This document shows positions 27,116 through 36,228 of a stretch of DNA of 64,000 nucleotides, in pieces. This DNA is from Luteococcus sp038433155 (GTDB lineage Bacteria > Actinomycetota > Actinomycetes > Propionibacteriales > Propionibacteriaceae): the NCBI RefSeq assembly GCF_038433155.1, contig NZ_JBCDMW010000004.1, positions 33,395 to 97,394 of the forward strand, given 5' to 3'. A model generated the notes under the pieces. That model was not told where the DNA came from and made no database searches. It worked only from the letters and a program-made list of their open reading frames with translations. The position numbers and the translations under genes are program-made. Position 1 is the stretch's first letter. Each line of letters starts with the position of its first letter.

Positions 27116-29488
27116 ATGGCCGAGAACCGGGCAGCGAGCAACAACCCAGAGGGAACCCGAGGTGCAGCCGTGACCGTCGCGCAGGAGCCAGAACCCGGGG
27201 CGGAGGCCACGGCCAGCGTCCGGGTTGGTCCGCGTCGCCTCACCCTGACCCCCGGCAACACGGTGGTGATTGGACGAGATCCGGAATGTGACCTGCCGGT
27301 GACCAATGCGCAGGTCTCCTGGCGCCACCTTGCCCTGACCGCCACCGGCCTGGGAACGGTGCAGGCCACGGACCTGGGCAGCTCCAATGGCAGCTTCCGG
27401 CAACAGACCCGGTTCACGGAGCTGGAGCTGGGGCAGGTCAGCACCCTGAACCTGGGCGCCCCCGACGGCCTGCGGGTGCGGGTGACGCCCGCCCTGGCCG
27501 CCGCCTCCGGGGCCGAGCGCGACGCTGCCAGTACCCAGGTGATCGGCAGCAGCGAGGCGCCGCGCACCGAGACCGTCGTGATGGCGCCCGACGCGGTGAT
27601 CACCATCGGCCGGGACCCGGCCAACACCCTGCTGCTGGACGATCCGCTGGTCTCCCATCGGCACGCCCAAGCGGTGCGTTCCGGCGACGGCTTCGACGTG
27701 ACGGACCTGGACAGCCTCAACGGCATCCAGCTGAACGGTCAGCCCGTCCAGCTGGCCCACCTGGGGCCCGGCGACGTGCTCACCATCGGCCACTCATCCC
27801 TGCAGGTGCAGGCGGGCCAACTGGTGCGCACGGTGCAGCGCACCGCCAGCCTGGTGGCCAATGAGATCAGCTTCACGCTGCCGGAGGGCCGGGCCCTGTT
27901 GGACCGGGTCTCCTTTGCCGCCGCCGGCGCCAGCCTGGTGGCGGTGATCGGCCCGTCGGGTGCCGGGAAGTCCACCCTGCTCAAGGCCTTGACCGGCACC
28001 CAGCCCGCCACCTCCGGCCAGGTGCTCTACGACGGCGCGGACCTGTACGCCAACTACGCCAACCTGCGCCAGCGGATCGGCGTCGTGCCGCAGGACGACG
28101 TCGTGCACCGCCAGCTCACCGTGAAACAGGCGCTGGACTATGCCGCCGAGCTGCGGCTGCCCGGTGACTACACGGCGCAGGCCCGGGACGGGGAGGTCAC
28201 CCGGGTGATGGCCGACCTTGGCCTGGTCAACCACCAGCACACCCGGATCGCGAAACTCTCCGGTGGCCAGCGCAAACGGGTCTCCGTCGCGCTGGAACTC
28301 TTGACCCAGCCCAACCTGCTGTTGCTGGACGAGCCCACCTCGGGGCTGGACCCCAACCTGGACCGCAGCGTGATGCAGCTGCTGCGGCAGCAGGCCGACG
28401 GCGGCCGCACCGTGCTGGTGATCACCCACAGCGTCGCCAACCTGGAGATGTGCGACGCGGTGCTGATCCTGGCGCCCGGCGGGAAGGTGGCCTACTACGG
28501 CCCGCCCGCGGGAGTCCTGGCCCACTTCGGCGTGCGGGACTATGCCGACGTCTTCGCCCAGGTGGCGGAGGGGCCGGAGCTGGTCTCGCAGCGCTTCGCC
28601 AGCTCCCACCTGAGCCAGATTCCCGTCCTGTTGCCGCCGACGCCCCAGCTCAGCGGCGGCGCGGCACCCTCCCAGCGGGCCGGACGGCAGTGGAACACGT
28701 GCGTGCGTCGGCACCTGCGGATTGTGCTTGCGGACCGCTCCTATGCCGTCGCCACCGCCCTGCTCCCGCTCTTCCTGGCCGCGATGGCCCTGCTGATCCC
28801 CGGCTCCACCGGTTTCGGCAAGCCGCCGCTGAAGGACCCCGGGGAGCCCTCCCAGCTGCTGGTGGTCACCATCGTCGGGGCCGCCTTCATGGGGATGAGC
28901 GCCAGCATCCGGGAGCTGGTGGGGGAACGGGCGATCTTCCTGCGGGAGAGAGCGGTGGGGCTCTCGCCCAGGATCTACCTGTGGGCCAAGGTGTGTGTGC
29001 TGGTGGGCATGACCCTGGTGCAGAGCCTGTTGCTGGTGGCCCTGGTGCGGGTGGGCAAACCCGGGCCGACGGGGGCGGTGCTCCTGGGCTCCGGCACGGC
29101 GGAGCTGGTGGTGGCAGTCTTCGTGACGGCGCTGACCTCGGCCGTCGTCGGGCTGCTGCTGTCCGCCCTGGCCGGCACCAGCGAGCAGGCGATGCCGGCC
29201 CTGGTGATTGGGGTGATGTTCCAGTTGGTGATGTGCGGCGGACTGATCCAGGTCAGCGGCCGCACCGGGATGGAGATCCTGTCCGGCATTGCCCCGGCCC
29301 GCTGGGGCTTCGCCATGGGTGCCTCGACGATTGACCTGCAGGCCCTCAACCCCACCGTCGACCATGACTGGTTCTTCAACCACACCAGTACCTCCTGGCT
29401 GACCTCGCTGGGGGCCCTGGCGGCCATCGGCCTGATCAGCATCGCCGCCACCATCCGGCGGCTCCGCAAGCAGAGCGCCAACATCTGA
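27116..29488 (+). CDS. FHA-domain ABC-2 transporter (Rv1747-like)
   Basis: 790 residues with ATPase and permease fused. FHA domain 1 about 40-105 (VVIGRDPECDLPVTNAQVSWRH ... GSSNGSF), FHA 2 about 145-220 (ITIGRDPANTLLLDDPLVSHRHA ... DSLNGIQLNG), ABC ATPase about 235-470 (Walker A GPSGAGKST near 279, LSGGQRKRVSVAL signature near 381, LLLLDEPTSGLD), and an ABC2 membrane domain with six helices (about 540-780). The family binds phosphothreonine through FHA domains; in mycobacteria the neighbouring kinase PknF phosphorylates Rv1747 and a role in envelope lipid or lipoglycan export is proposed. Start ATG 27116 follows GGAG. Confidence 0.93.
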   Translation: MAENRAASNNPEGTRGAAVTVAQEPEPGAEATASVRVGPRRLTLTPGNTVVIGRDPECDLPVTNAQVSWRHLALTATGLGTVQATDLGSSNGSFRQQTRFTELELGQVSTLNLGAPDGLRVRVTPALAAASGAERDAASTQVIGSSEAPRTETVVMAPDAVITIGRDPANTLLLDDPLVSHRHAQAVRSGDGFDVTDLDSLNGIQLNGQPVQLAHLGPGDVLTIGHSSLQVQAGQLVRTVQRTASLVANEISFTLPEGRALLDRVSFAAAGASLVAVIGPSGAGKSTLLKALTGTQPATSGQVLYDGADLYANYANLRQRIGVVPQDDVVHRQLTVKQALDYAAELRLPGDYTAQARDGEVTRVMADLGLVNHQHTRIAKLSGGQRKRVSVALELLTQPNLLLLDEPTSGLDPNLDRSVMQLLRQQADGGRTVLVITHSVANLEMCDAVLILAPGGKVAYYGPPAGVLAHFGVRDYADVFAQVAEGPELVSQRFASSHLSQIPVLLPPTPQLSGGAAPSQRAGRQWNTCVRRHLRIVLADRSYAVATALLPLFLAAMALLIPGSTGFGKPPLKDPGEPSQLLVVTIVGAAFMGMSASIRELVGERAIFLRERAVGLSPRIYLWAKVCVLVGMTLVQSLLLVALVRVGKPGPTGAVLLGSGTAELVVAVFVTALTSAVVGLLLSALAGTSEQAMPALVIGVMFQLVMCGGLIQVSGRTGMEILSGIAPARWGFAMGASTIDLQALNPTVDHDWFFNHTSTSWLTSLGALAAIGLISIAATIRRLRKQSANI

Positions 29489-29525
29489 TGTCACCCGGAC
29501 CGACCCGAACCGCAGGAGAACACTC

Positions 29526-31307
29526 ATGACGCAGGAATACCGCCACCTCGGCAGCAACTATCGCCTGGTGGAGCGGATCGGCCAGGGGGCCATGGGCGAG
29601 GTGTGGCGCGGGTTGGATGCGGCGGACCAGCCGGTAGCGGTGAAGCTGCTGCTGCCGCACCTGGCCAATGATCCGGCGATGGTGCAGCGCTTCGTCGGGG
29701 AACGCTCGGTGCTCACCGGGGTGAAGCACCGCAATGTGGTGCAGGTCTTTGACCTAGTGGCCGAGGGCAAGAGCCTGGGGATCGTGATGGAGTACGTGCC
29801 CGGGCCGGATCTGCGGGAGGTCCTGCACACCCAGCGGACCCTGGCCCCGGCCCTGGTGGCCCACGTCGGACAGGCGGTGGCGCAGGGGCTGGGCGCGATC
29901 CACCGTCGGCAGGTCTTCCACCGGGACGTGAAGCCGGAGAATGTGCTGCTGGCCGGTGGCGCCGGGCTGGCGTCGGTGCCCAAGCTGACCGATTTCGGGA
30001 TCTCCCGGCTGAGCCCCACCGGCGCGGCCCAGACCGCGACGATGGTGGTGGGCACGCCCTACTACATGGCGCCCGAACTGGCCGACGGGTCGTTGCCGAC
30101 CGCCCGCAGCGACCTCTACGCCCTGGGGGTGTTGCTCTACGAGCTGTGCTGCGGGGTGACCCCCTTCCAGGGGCGTCCGGCGCTGGGCGTGCTGCAGGCC
30201 CATGCCACCCTGCTTCCGGGGCGTCCCGACGGGATTCCGGACGAACTGTGGGAGATCATTGCCCGGCTGCTGGCGAAGGACCCGGCCGCCCGTCCGGGCA
30301 GCGACGCCGAGGTGGTGGGCCTGCTGGCCCCGCTGGTCACCGACCTGGCCGAGCTACCCGCGGCGCCCGCGCTGACGGAGCCACCCGTCGCCGTTGCGGT
30401 GCAGCACACCGGAACCACGGTGTTGCCGGCCGCGGCCGCCGCCGCAGGGCTGGGCGCGACGGCCGCGGTCGCAGCCGGGGCCCCGCCGGTGGTGGGGCCG
30501 ACGCCGCACACCGACACCGTGCTGACCCCGCCCGGGTGGAATCCGGCCAGCTCCGGTGTGCCCCTGGGCTCCGGTGCCCCGGTGGCAACGGGCGCGCCCC
30601 TGGCCCAGCCGACGCCCCTGCCGTTTGGGCCCCAGGCCGGCTACCAGACCGGCTTCCCCAACCAGGCCGGCTACCAGACCGGCTTCCCGCCGGGGCCGGG
30701 CAGCTCCGGCGTCGGGTGGGTGGGTTCTGGCCCCGGAGCCAGCCCCGCGCCCGCGCCGCGACGTCGCACTGGTGGCCTGGTGGCCCTGGCCCTGCTGCCG
30801 TTGCTGGCCCTGGTGGCCGGCGGGGTCTGGTACGTCTCGTCGGACCGCAACCAGCCGGCCGCGGTGCCCGCCCCGGTTCCCACCAGCTCGGCGCCCACCG
30901 CCACCTCACCCGACCAGCCGGCCAGCACGTCGGCACCCACCCAGACCCAGACGGTGCAGGTCACCCAGGTGGTGCAGCCGGCGCAGACCGTCACCGTGCA
31001 GCAGACCACCACCCAGCAGGCACCGCAGGAGGGGCTGGCGGAGGCCCCGGTGGGGAAGTGGGTGCTGGTGCTGGAGTCGCTGGAGCAGGGCAAGTACTCC
31101 TATGCCGACGCGAGCGCGAAGGCCGCCTCGCTGTCCACCTCCGGGGCGACGGTCCATGTTCTGGACAGCACCGACACCCCGGGTCTGCGCAGCGGCTACT
31201 GGGCCCTGGCGGTGCTGCCCTTTGACAGCCGGGGCGAAGCGACCGCGATGTGCCCCCAGATGGGACGTGAGACGGGCGACAAGTGTTACCCGCGTCGCGT
31301 CGGGTGA
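29526..31307 (+). CDS. Membrane Ser/Thr protein kinase (first of tandem pair)
   Basis: 593 residues. Active kinase domain about 8-280: YRLVERIGQGAMGEVWRG loop, VAVKLL Lys, FHRDVKPENVLL catalytic Asp, LTDFGIS, and APEL. A Pro/Gly-rich linker contains a duplicated QAGYQTGFP unit, then one membrane helix near 417-438 (LVALALLPLLALVAGGVWYV) and an outside Thr/Gln-rich stretch. The outside domain KWVLVLESLEQGKYSYADASAKAASL resembles SPOR-like folds. ATG 29526 has AGGAGA upstream. Probable writer for the FHA domains of the transporter 37 bases upstream; unlike many actinobacterial kinases it has no PASTA repeats. Confidence 0.93.
   Translation: MTQEYRHLGSNYRLVERIGQGAMGEVWRGLDAADQPVAVKLLLPHLANDPAMVQRFVGERSVLTGVKHRNVVQVFDLVAEGKSLGIVMEYVPGPDLREVLHTQRTLAPALVAHVGQAVAQGLGAIHRRQVFHRDVKPENVLLAGGAGLASVPKLTDFGISRLSPTGAAQTATMVVGTPYYMAPELADGSLPTARSDLYALGVLLYELCCGVTPFQGRPALGVLQAHATLLPGRPDGIPDELWEIIARLLAKDPAARPGSDAEVVGLLAPLVTDLAELPAAPALTEPPVAVAVQHTGTTVLPAAAAAAGLGATAAVAAGAPPVVGPTPHTDTVLTPPGWNPASSGVPLGSGAPVATGAPLAQPTPLPFGPQAGYQTGFPNQAGYQTGFPPGPGSSGVGWVGSGPGASPAPAPRRRTGGLVALALLPLLALVAGGVWYVSSDRNQPAAVPAPVPTSSAPTATSPDQPASTSAPTQTQTVQVTQVVQPAQTVTVQQTTTQQAPQEGLAEAPVGKWVLVLESLEQGKYSYADASAKAASLSTSGATVHVLDSTDTPGLRSGYWALAVLPFDSRGEATAMCPQMGRETGDKCYPRRVG
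30633..30692 (+). repeat. 30-bp tandem duplication in kinase linker
   Basis: Two consecutive 30-base units differing only in their last few bases, coding QAGYQTGFPN then QAGYQTGFPP in the juxtamembrane linker. Confidence 0.8.
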
Positions 31308-31351
31308 GGCAGTGATGCTGACCCCACGATTGCTGACGACGAGGAATGACC

Positions 31352-32992
31352 ATGAGTGAGCCACGGCAGTTCGGCAGCAACTATCGGCTGGTCGAGCGGA
31401 TCGGCAGCGGGGCGATGGGTGAGGTGTGGCGCGGGCTGGATGCGCAGGACCAGCCGGTGGCGGTGAAGCTGCTGCTGCCCCAGTGGTCACGGGATCCGGC
31501 CATGGTGCAGCGTTTCGTCGCCGAACGCCAGGTGCTGACCGGGATCGTGTCGGCCAACATCGTGCAGGTGCGGGACCTGGTGGTGGAGGGCGATGCCATG
31601 GGCATCGTGATGGAGTACGTGCCGGGAGCCGATCTGCGCACGCAGCTGGCCACTGCGGGCACCCTGGCCCCCAACCAGGTCAGCCAGCTGGGCGCCGGTC
31701 TGGCCCACGGCCTGCAGGACCTGCACAACCACGGCGTCGTGCACCGCGACGTCAAGCCGGAGAATGTGCTGCTGGCCGGGGTTCCCGGGAACTGGCAACC
31801 CAAACTCACCGACTTCGGGATCTCCCGGATCAACGACGCCTCGCCCCAGCGGGCCACGGCCGTGGTGGGAACCCCGGACTACATGGCGCCGGAGCTGGCC
31901 GATGGTGCGCTGCCCACCCCGCAGACCGACCTGTATTCCTTGGGGGCGCTGCTCTACGAGCTGTGTTGCGGGGTTCCGCCCTTCCAGGGCAGCCCGCTGG
32001 CGGTGATGCGGGCCCACGCCAGCCTGGAGCCTGGCCGTCCCGCCGGGATTCCCGACGAGTTGTGGGCGATCCTCGCGTGGTTGCTGCGCAAGGACCCCGC
32101 CGCCCGGCCCGCCAGCGCGATGCAGCTGGCCACCGCCCTGGAGCGGATCACAGCTGGTCTGGACCGCTACCCGCCGGCGGCCGCGCTGACCGCCCCGCCA
32201 CCCGGGGTGCCGACGGTGCGGCAGGGAACCACGTTCATGGGGGCGACTCCGCCCCGGAGCGACACGGTGCTTGCCTCGCCCGGTTCGATTCCACCGGGTT
32301 CGATGCCGCCCGGTTCCATTCCACCGGGCGCGATTCCACCGGGCGCGATGCCGGTCACGAGTCAGCCGCCCGCCGGGCAGTTCTCCAGCCCGCCGCCGAG
32401 TTCACCCGTCGCTCCGGGGATGGCCGCCGCCCAGTGGGGCCCGATGCCGGCCGGCAGTCCGGTGCCGCCGGCCCCGCCAGCGAACAAGCGGCCAGGCTGG
32501 CCCCTGTGGTTGGCAGCGGTGCTGGTGCTGGCGCTGCTCGGCTTTGGAGCCGTGCGGGTCCTGGGTTTTCCGGGCTCCGGCGGTTCCACGCAGAAGTCCG
32601 GTGGGGGCGGTGCCTCGGCCGCGCAGTCGACTGCCCAGCCCGCCACGACAGCCCCGTCGGCGGCCCCGTCGGCGGCCCCCAGCACGGCCGCCACGCCGGT
32701 GCCGTCGGCCACCAGCCAGCGGGTGATCCAACTGCCGTCGGGGTCCACCACCTGCGTCACGTCCAGCAGTGCGACGCCCTGGGCCAGTGCCGCGGCCGGC
32801 AATTCGGTGACCAGTTGCCCCTTCGTCCGGCAGGTGCTGCAGGACTACACCAACAGCAATGGCAACGGTCAGCGGCTGACCCTGAACTCCTACAGCGCCA
32901 CCACCGGCAAGTACTACGACATGACCTGCGAACCCACCGGTGACCTGGTGCGATGCACCGGAGGCAATGGCGCCGTGGTCCTGATCTGGTGA
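31352..32992 (+). CDS. Membrane Ser/Thr protein kinase (second of tandem pair)
   Basis: 546 residues, paralogous to the preceding kinase with near-identical N-terminal lobe. Kinase motifs intact: IGSGAMGEVWRG, VAVKLLLP, VHRDVKPENVLL, LTDFGIS, GTPDYMAPEL. The linker has five PG(S/A)(I/M)P pentapeptides; the membrane helix lies near 385-405 (LWLAAVLVLALLGFGAV). The outside domain has a Cys pair (TTCVTSSSATPW ... VTSCPF) and a further pair (DMTCEPTGDLVRCTG). The start is ATG 31352 (GAGGA 6 bases upstream); ATG 31346 is too close to that site. Outside domain differs entirely from its twin, suggesting a distinct sensed signal feeding the same FHA transporter. Confidence 0.92.
   Translation: MSEPRQFGSNYRLVERIGSGAMGEVWRGLDAQDQPVAVKLLLPQWSRDPAMVQRFVAERQVLTGIVSANIVQVRDLVVEGDAMGIVMEYVPGADLRTQLATAGTLAPNQVSQLGAGLAHGLQDLHNHGVVHRDVKPENVLLAGVPGNWQPKLTDFGISRINDASPQRATAVVGTPDYMAPELADGALPTPQTDLYSLGALLYELCCGVPPFQGSPLAVMRAHASLEPGRPAGIPDELWAILAWLLRKDPAARPASAMQLATALERITAGLDRYPPAAALTAPPPGVPTVRQGTTFMGATPPRSDTVLASPGSIPPGSMPPGSIPPGAIPPGAMPVTSQPPAGQFSSPPPSSPVAPGMAAAQWGPMPAGSPVPPAPPANKRPGWPLWLAAVLVLALLGFGAVRVLGFPGSGGSTQKSGGGGASAAQSTAQPATTAPSAAPSAAPSTAATPVPSATSQRVIQLPSGSTTCVTSSSATPWASAAAGNSVTSCPFVRQVLQDYTNSNGNGQRLTLNSYSATTGKYYDMTCEPTGDLVRCTGGNGAVVLIW
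32279..32353 (+). repeat. 15-bp tandem repeat, five units, in kinase linker
   Basis: Five consecutive 15-base units of the type CCCGGTTCGATTCCA, coding PGSIP, PGSMP, PGSIP, PGAIP, PGAMP. Confidence 0.85.
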
Positions 32993-32999
32993 CCCGTCG

Positions 33000-34016
33000 A
33001 TGAATCGGCTGCGACGGATGGATGGCGATGCTCGGGTGGGGGCCCGCCAGCTGCTGGCCCCGGGTCTTTCGGCTCTAGGCCTGGCGGTGCTGGTGGGTTG
33101 TGCCCAGACCCCACCCTCGCCGCCGCAGCAGGACAGTGATGCCCCGGTGGTGGTGACCACAGCGCCGAGCACCGCAGCGCCGAGCACTGCCTCGGCCACC
33201 GGACCCCGCCCCACCCCGGTGCCGGTCCCCACCAGCGGCTCGACGGCGCCGTCCTCCGCCGCTTCGGTCACGCGGGCCCCCGCCAGCGTCGGGCCGGCGG
33301 ATGCCTCGGCACTGGCGGCCTCCTTCGGGAAGCTGCAGGCGTCGCTCAGCGGACCGGCGGGGATTGCCGTGGTGCCCGTGGGTGGCCGGGGAGAGGCCGT
33401 GCACTGGGGCAAGTCGGATACCGGCCCGGCCTGGTCCACCGCCAAGGTGCCGCTGTCGATCGCCGCGCTGTCCTCCCCGGGGCCCGACACCCAGGCCCTG
33501 GTCCGTCGGGCGATCACCGCGTCGGACAATGAGGCGGCGGATCAGCTCTGGCACCAGCTGGGGGCAGGCAAGAAAGCCGCCGCCGCGGTTGACCGGGTGC
33601 TGCGGGCCGGCGGGGATCCGGTGACCCGCACCCAGCCGGCTGCCGTGCGGCCGCCGTACAGCGCCTTCGGGCAGACCCCGTGGGCGCTGGGAGACCAGGC
33701 CCGGTTCGCGGCGCAGCTGCCCTGCCAGGACGGCGCCAGCCAGGTGCTGGGCCTGATGCGGCAGGTGGATGCGGGCCAGGCCTGGGGGCTGCACCGGCTG
33801 GAGGGCGCCGCGATCAAGGGTGGTTGGGGCCCGTCGTCGGGTGCTGGCTACCTGGTGCGCCAGCTGGCGGTGCTGCCGGTGGATGGCGGTCAGCTGGGCG
33901 TGGCGGTGATGGTGGATTCCCCCGCTGGCTTCGAGGCCGGGGTGCGAGACCTGGACGCCATCGCCGGCTGGGTGCGGGAGCACCGGGCGGAGCTGCCGGC
34001 CGGCGGGAACTGCTGA
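33000..34016 (+). CDS. Beta-lactamase-like (penicillin-recognising) lipoprotein
   Basis: 338 residues. Lipoprotein signal with lipobox LVGC (Cys near residue 34), then a Pro/Ser/Thr spacer to about 100 and a serine-hydrolase domain with the three class A landmarks in order: STAK (Ser about 146), SDN (about 175, ASDNEAAD) and KGG (about 273). Could be a membrane-anchored beta-lactamase, a DD-peptidase-like enzyme, or a non-catalytic envelope sensor; the usual omega-loop ExxLN was not identified, so beta-lactam hydrolysis is uncertain. It follows the second kinase by 7 bases and probably shares its transcript. Confidence 0.82.
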   Translation: MNRLRRMDGDARVGARQLLAPGLSALGLAVLVGCAQTPPSPPQQDSDAPVVVTTAPSTAAPSTASATGPRPTPVPVPTSGSTAPSSAASVTRAPASVGPADASALAASFGKLQASLSGPAGIAVVPVGGRGEAVHWGKSDTGPAWSTAKVPLSIAALSSPGPDTQALVRRAITASDNEAADQLWHQLGAGKKAAAAVDRVLRAGGDPVTRTQPAAVRPPYSAFGQTPWALGDQARFAAQLPCQDGASQVLGLMRQVDAGQAWGLHRLEGAAIKGGWGPSSGAGYLVRQLAVLPVDGGQLGVAVMVDSPAGFEAGVRDLDAIAGWVREHRAELPAGGNC

Positions 34017-34043
34017 CCACTGCTGCTCCTCGCCGAGCCTGGT

Positions 34044-34940
34044 TCAGGCGGAGCGGGTGGCGCCGATCGAGGCGACGATCACGCAGCCCATCGCCAGCAG
34101 ATCGGTGGGGCTGAGCTTCTCGCCCAGCAGGATCAGGGCGGCCAGGGCCGCGGCCGCCGGCTCCAGGCTCATCAGGATGCCAAAGACCCGTGGTGGGATG
34201 GACTTCAGCGCCACCATTTCCAGCGAGTACGGGATCACGGAGCTGAGCAGGCCCACCCCGGCGCCCGCCAGCAGCACGTCGGGCCGCCAGATCTGGGCGC
34301 CGCCCTGCGCGATGGCCGGAACTGCCAGCGCGACGGCACCCAGGCCGCAGGCCAGGGTGAGGGCGTCCCTGCTGGCCCAGGTGCGGCCGGCCCGGGCGGC
34401 GGTGGCGATGTAGCCGGCCCACAGCGCCCCGGCCAACAGGGCGAAGAAGACGCCCACGGGGTCCATTCCGGTGGGGGTGAAACCCAGCAGCGCCACCCCG
34501 GCTAGGGCCAGCAGGGCCCACAACACGTCGCGGGCCCGACGGCTGCCCAGCACCGACAATCCCAACGGGCCAAGGAACTCCAGCGTGACCGCCAGCCCCA
34601 GTGGGAGCCGGGCGAAGGCCTCGTAGATGCTGACATTCATCCCCACCAGGCAAACGGCATAGGCCAGCCCGTCGCGCCAGGAGCGGGCGGGGGCGGCCGC
34701 GTTCCCTGCGCCTGTTCCTGCCACGGCTCCTGAGCCTGCCGAAGGGCGTCGGGCCCGGGCGAGCGCGCCCAGCACCAGCAGCGCCACCGCGGCGGCCGCG
34801 AGCCGCAACCAGGCCATGGTCACCGGCGGCACCACCCCGAACAGGTTCTTGGCCACCGCCGCGCCCAGCTGCACCGAGGCGATGGCGCCCAGCACCATCC
34901 AGATGGCGCCGGGCATGGCACGGGCGGTCTGGGAGGTCAC
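34044..34940 (-). CDS. EamA/RhtA-family metabolite exporter
   Basis: 298 residues with ten predicted helices forming two EamA halves (MAWLRLAAAAVALLVLGALAR; LLGFTPTGMDPVGVFFALLAGALWAGYIATAAR; GVGLLSSVIPYSLEMVALKSIPPRVFGILMSLEPAAAALAALILLGE), the last being the RhtA-like signature. Members export threonine, homoserine or other small metabolites. A dispersed repeat copy lies in the cytoplasmic loop after helix 2 but in the opposite orientation, reading PSAGSGAVAG. Single-gene unit, convergent with the lipoprotein gene 27 bases away. Confidence 0.88.
   Translation of the reverse strand: MTSQTARAMPGAIWMVLGAIASVQLGAAVAKNLFGVVPPVTMAWLRLAAAAVALLVLGALARARRPSAGSGAVAGTGAGNAAAPARSWRDGLAYAVCLVGMNVSIYEAFARLPLGLAVTLEFLGPLGLSVLGSRRARDVLWALLALAGVALLGFTPTGMDPVGVFFALLAGALWAGYIATAARAGRTWASRDALTLACGLGAVALAVPAIAQGGAQIWRPDVLLAGAGVGLLSSVIPYSLEMVALKSIPPRVFGILMSLEPAAAALAALILLGEKLSPTDLLAMGCVIVASIGATRSA
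34721..34747 (+). repeat. EPVE dispersed repeat, copy C (reverse orientation)
   Basis: Bottom strand reads CCCTTCGGCAGGCTCAGGAG then CCGTGG. The only copy found in this orientation relative to its gene. Confidence 0.6.
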
Positions 34941-35012
34941 CCGGTCACCATCTCACAGGGGCTACTGGGGGCCGCTTCCTGTCCGTCGAATCTTGGTCAA
35001 CAGCCCAGTTAT

Positions 35013-35055
35013 CCCGATAGAGCGGATATCGGGGTCCACTGCCACTATGGCAGTG
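35013..35055 (-). terminator. Paired hairpins between mscS and eamA
   Basis: CCCGATA (35013-35019) pairs with TATCGGG (35027-35033), and CACTGCC (35037-35043) pairs with GGCAGTG (35049-35055). The AT-richer 164-base gap otherwise holds no gene. Likely the end of the mscS transcript. Confidence 0.5.
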
Positions 35056-35104
35056 CGCAACGGCATCTGCTCTACTGGGAAAATAGGTCAGGCGTCCAAG
35101 AAAT

Positions 35105-35995
35105 TCAGGGGGCGGTGGAGCCGGATCCCCAGCCGGAGATCGCGCCCCGGATCCCGGCCGCGTCCAGGGCTCGTTTGGCCTGCTCCCGGAGCTCCCGTTG
35201 CACCCCCCACTGCTGGTTGGCAAGGCACTTCGCGCTGATCCGCAGGGTCATCGCCTGGCCGGTGATGGTCTCGACGCCGAGCACCTCGGGCGGGTCGATC
35301 AGGTCGGCCGCGTACTGCTCGTCGGCGGCGAAAGTGGTGCAGACCCGCTCCAGCACTTCGACGGCGCGGGCCGGATCCTCCGTCGGATTGATCGGCAGGT
35401 CGATCGTCGCGATGCTCCAGCCCTGGGACACATTGCCCAGCGTGGTGATCTCGCCATTGCGCAGGTACCAGAGCATCCCGTTGGCGTCGCGGACGCTGGT
35501 GACTCGCAGCCCGACGTGCTCCACCGTGCCGGTGATCTCGTTCACGGTGATCACGTCGCCGACGCCGAACTGGTCTTCCAGGATCAGGAAGATGCCGCTG
35601 ATCACGTCCTTCACCAGGCTCTGCGCGCCGAAGGCCAGGGCGACGCCGCCGACGCCGGCCGAGGCGAGCACCGGCGCTAGGTTGATCCCGATGTGGCTCA
35701 GGATGGTCAGTACCGCCACGGTGACGATCAGGAAGGTGGCGGCGCTGCCCAGGATCGAGCCCATGGTGGCGGCGCGCTGGCTCTGCCGCTGCGATTCCAT
35801 CCCGGTGGCGGCCGCCAGGATCTGGCCGGGGCGGCCCAGCTTGTCCAGGTGCTGCTTGGCGCGATCCGTGGACAGCTTGACCATCCGTCGGATGGCCACC
35901 TGCACCAGCCACCGGCCGATCACCGCCAGCGCGATGATCACTGCGATGGCGACGGCCGTGTCCGGCCAGACGAAGACGAGACTCTGCAACAGCAT
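35105..35995 (-). CDS. Small-conductance mechanosensitive channel (MscS family)
   Basis: 296 residues. Two or three N-terminal helices (VAIAVIIALAVIGRWLVQVAI; FLIVTVAVLTILSHIGI) lead to the conserved pore helix ASAGVGGVALAFGAQSLVKDVISGIFLILEDQFGVGDVI, the hallmark of MscS, then the beta domain (VNEITGTVEHVGLRVTSVRDANG) and C-terminal alpha/beta cage. Releases solutes on hypo-osmotic shock. ATG 35995 has GGAG just upstream. Divergent from the cobalamin operon; the riboswitch leader starts about 80 bases away on the other strand. Confidence 0.93.
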   Translation of the reverse strand: MLLQSLVFVWPDTAVAIAVIIALAVIGRWLVQVAIRRMVKLSTDRAKQHLDKLGRPGQILAAATGMESQRQSQRAATMGSILGSAATFLIVTVAVLTILSHIGINLAPVLASAGVGGVALAFGAQSLVKDVISGIFLILEDQFGVGDVITVNEITGTVEHVGLRVTSVRDANGMLWYLRNGEITTLGNVSQGWSIATIDLPINPTEDPARAVEVLERVCTTFAADEQYAADLIDPPEVLGVETITGQAMTLRISAKCLANQQWGVQRELREQAKRALDAAGIRGAISGWGSGSTAP

Positions 35996-36077
35996 GGCTC
36001 CATTGTGTCGGGTCGGCCGGGCGGCTGGCGCCGCACGGCAAGGGCTGGCGGCCGGTACCCGACGGCTGGCTAGACTG

Positions 36078-36186
36078 ACCCCGCTCGCGGCGCAGGAACC
36101 CGGTGTGAGTCCGGGGCGGTTCCGCCACTGTGAATGTGCTTGTCATTGCTTGATGGGCACCAAGCCAGACACTCACCGCGGGCATG
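36078..36186 (+). ncRNA. Cobalamin riboswitch upstream of cobN
   Basis: Shows the conserved cobalamin aptamer elements in order: GCAGGAACCCGGTGTGAGTC, then the B12-box region CCGCCACTGTGAA (36122-36134), and the closing AAGCCAGACAC. Downstream, TGGGG (36200-36204) pairs with CCCCA (36211-36215) just ahead of the AGGAGG ribosome site (36219-36224), which could serve as the expression platform. Predicted to lower cobN-cobF-cobK expression when B12 is plentiful. Confidence 0.88.
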
Positions 36187-36228
36187 ACCTGAACGACGAT
36201 GGGGCGAGAACCCCACCCAGGAGGAAAA

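Noticed and set aside
30633..32353. CRISPR-like array
   Set aside because: The repeats are in-frame coding tandem units with no spacers.
33000..34016. A confident class A beta-lactamase (resistance gene)
   Set aside because: STAK, SDN and KGG are present, but no clear omega-loop ExxLN was found and the gene ends a signalling cluster, so only the fold is claimed.
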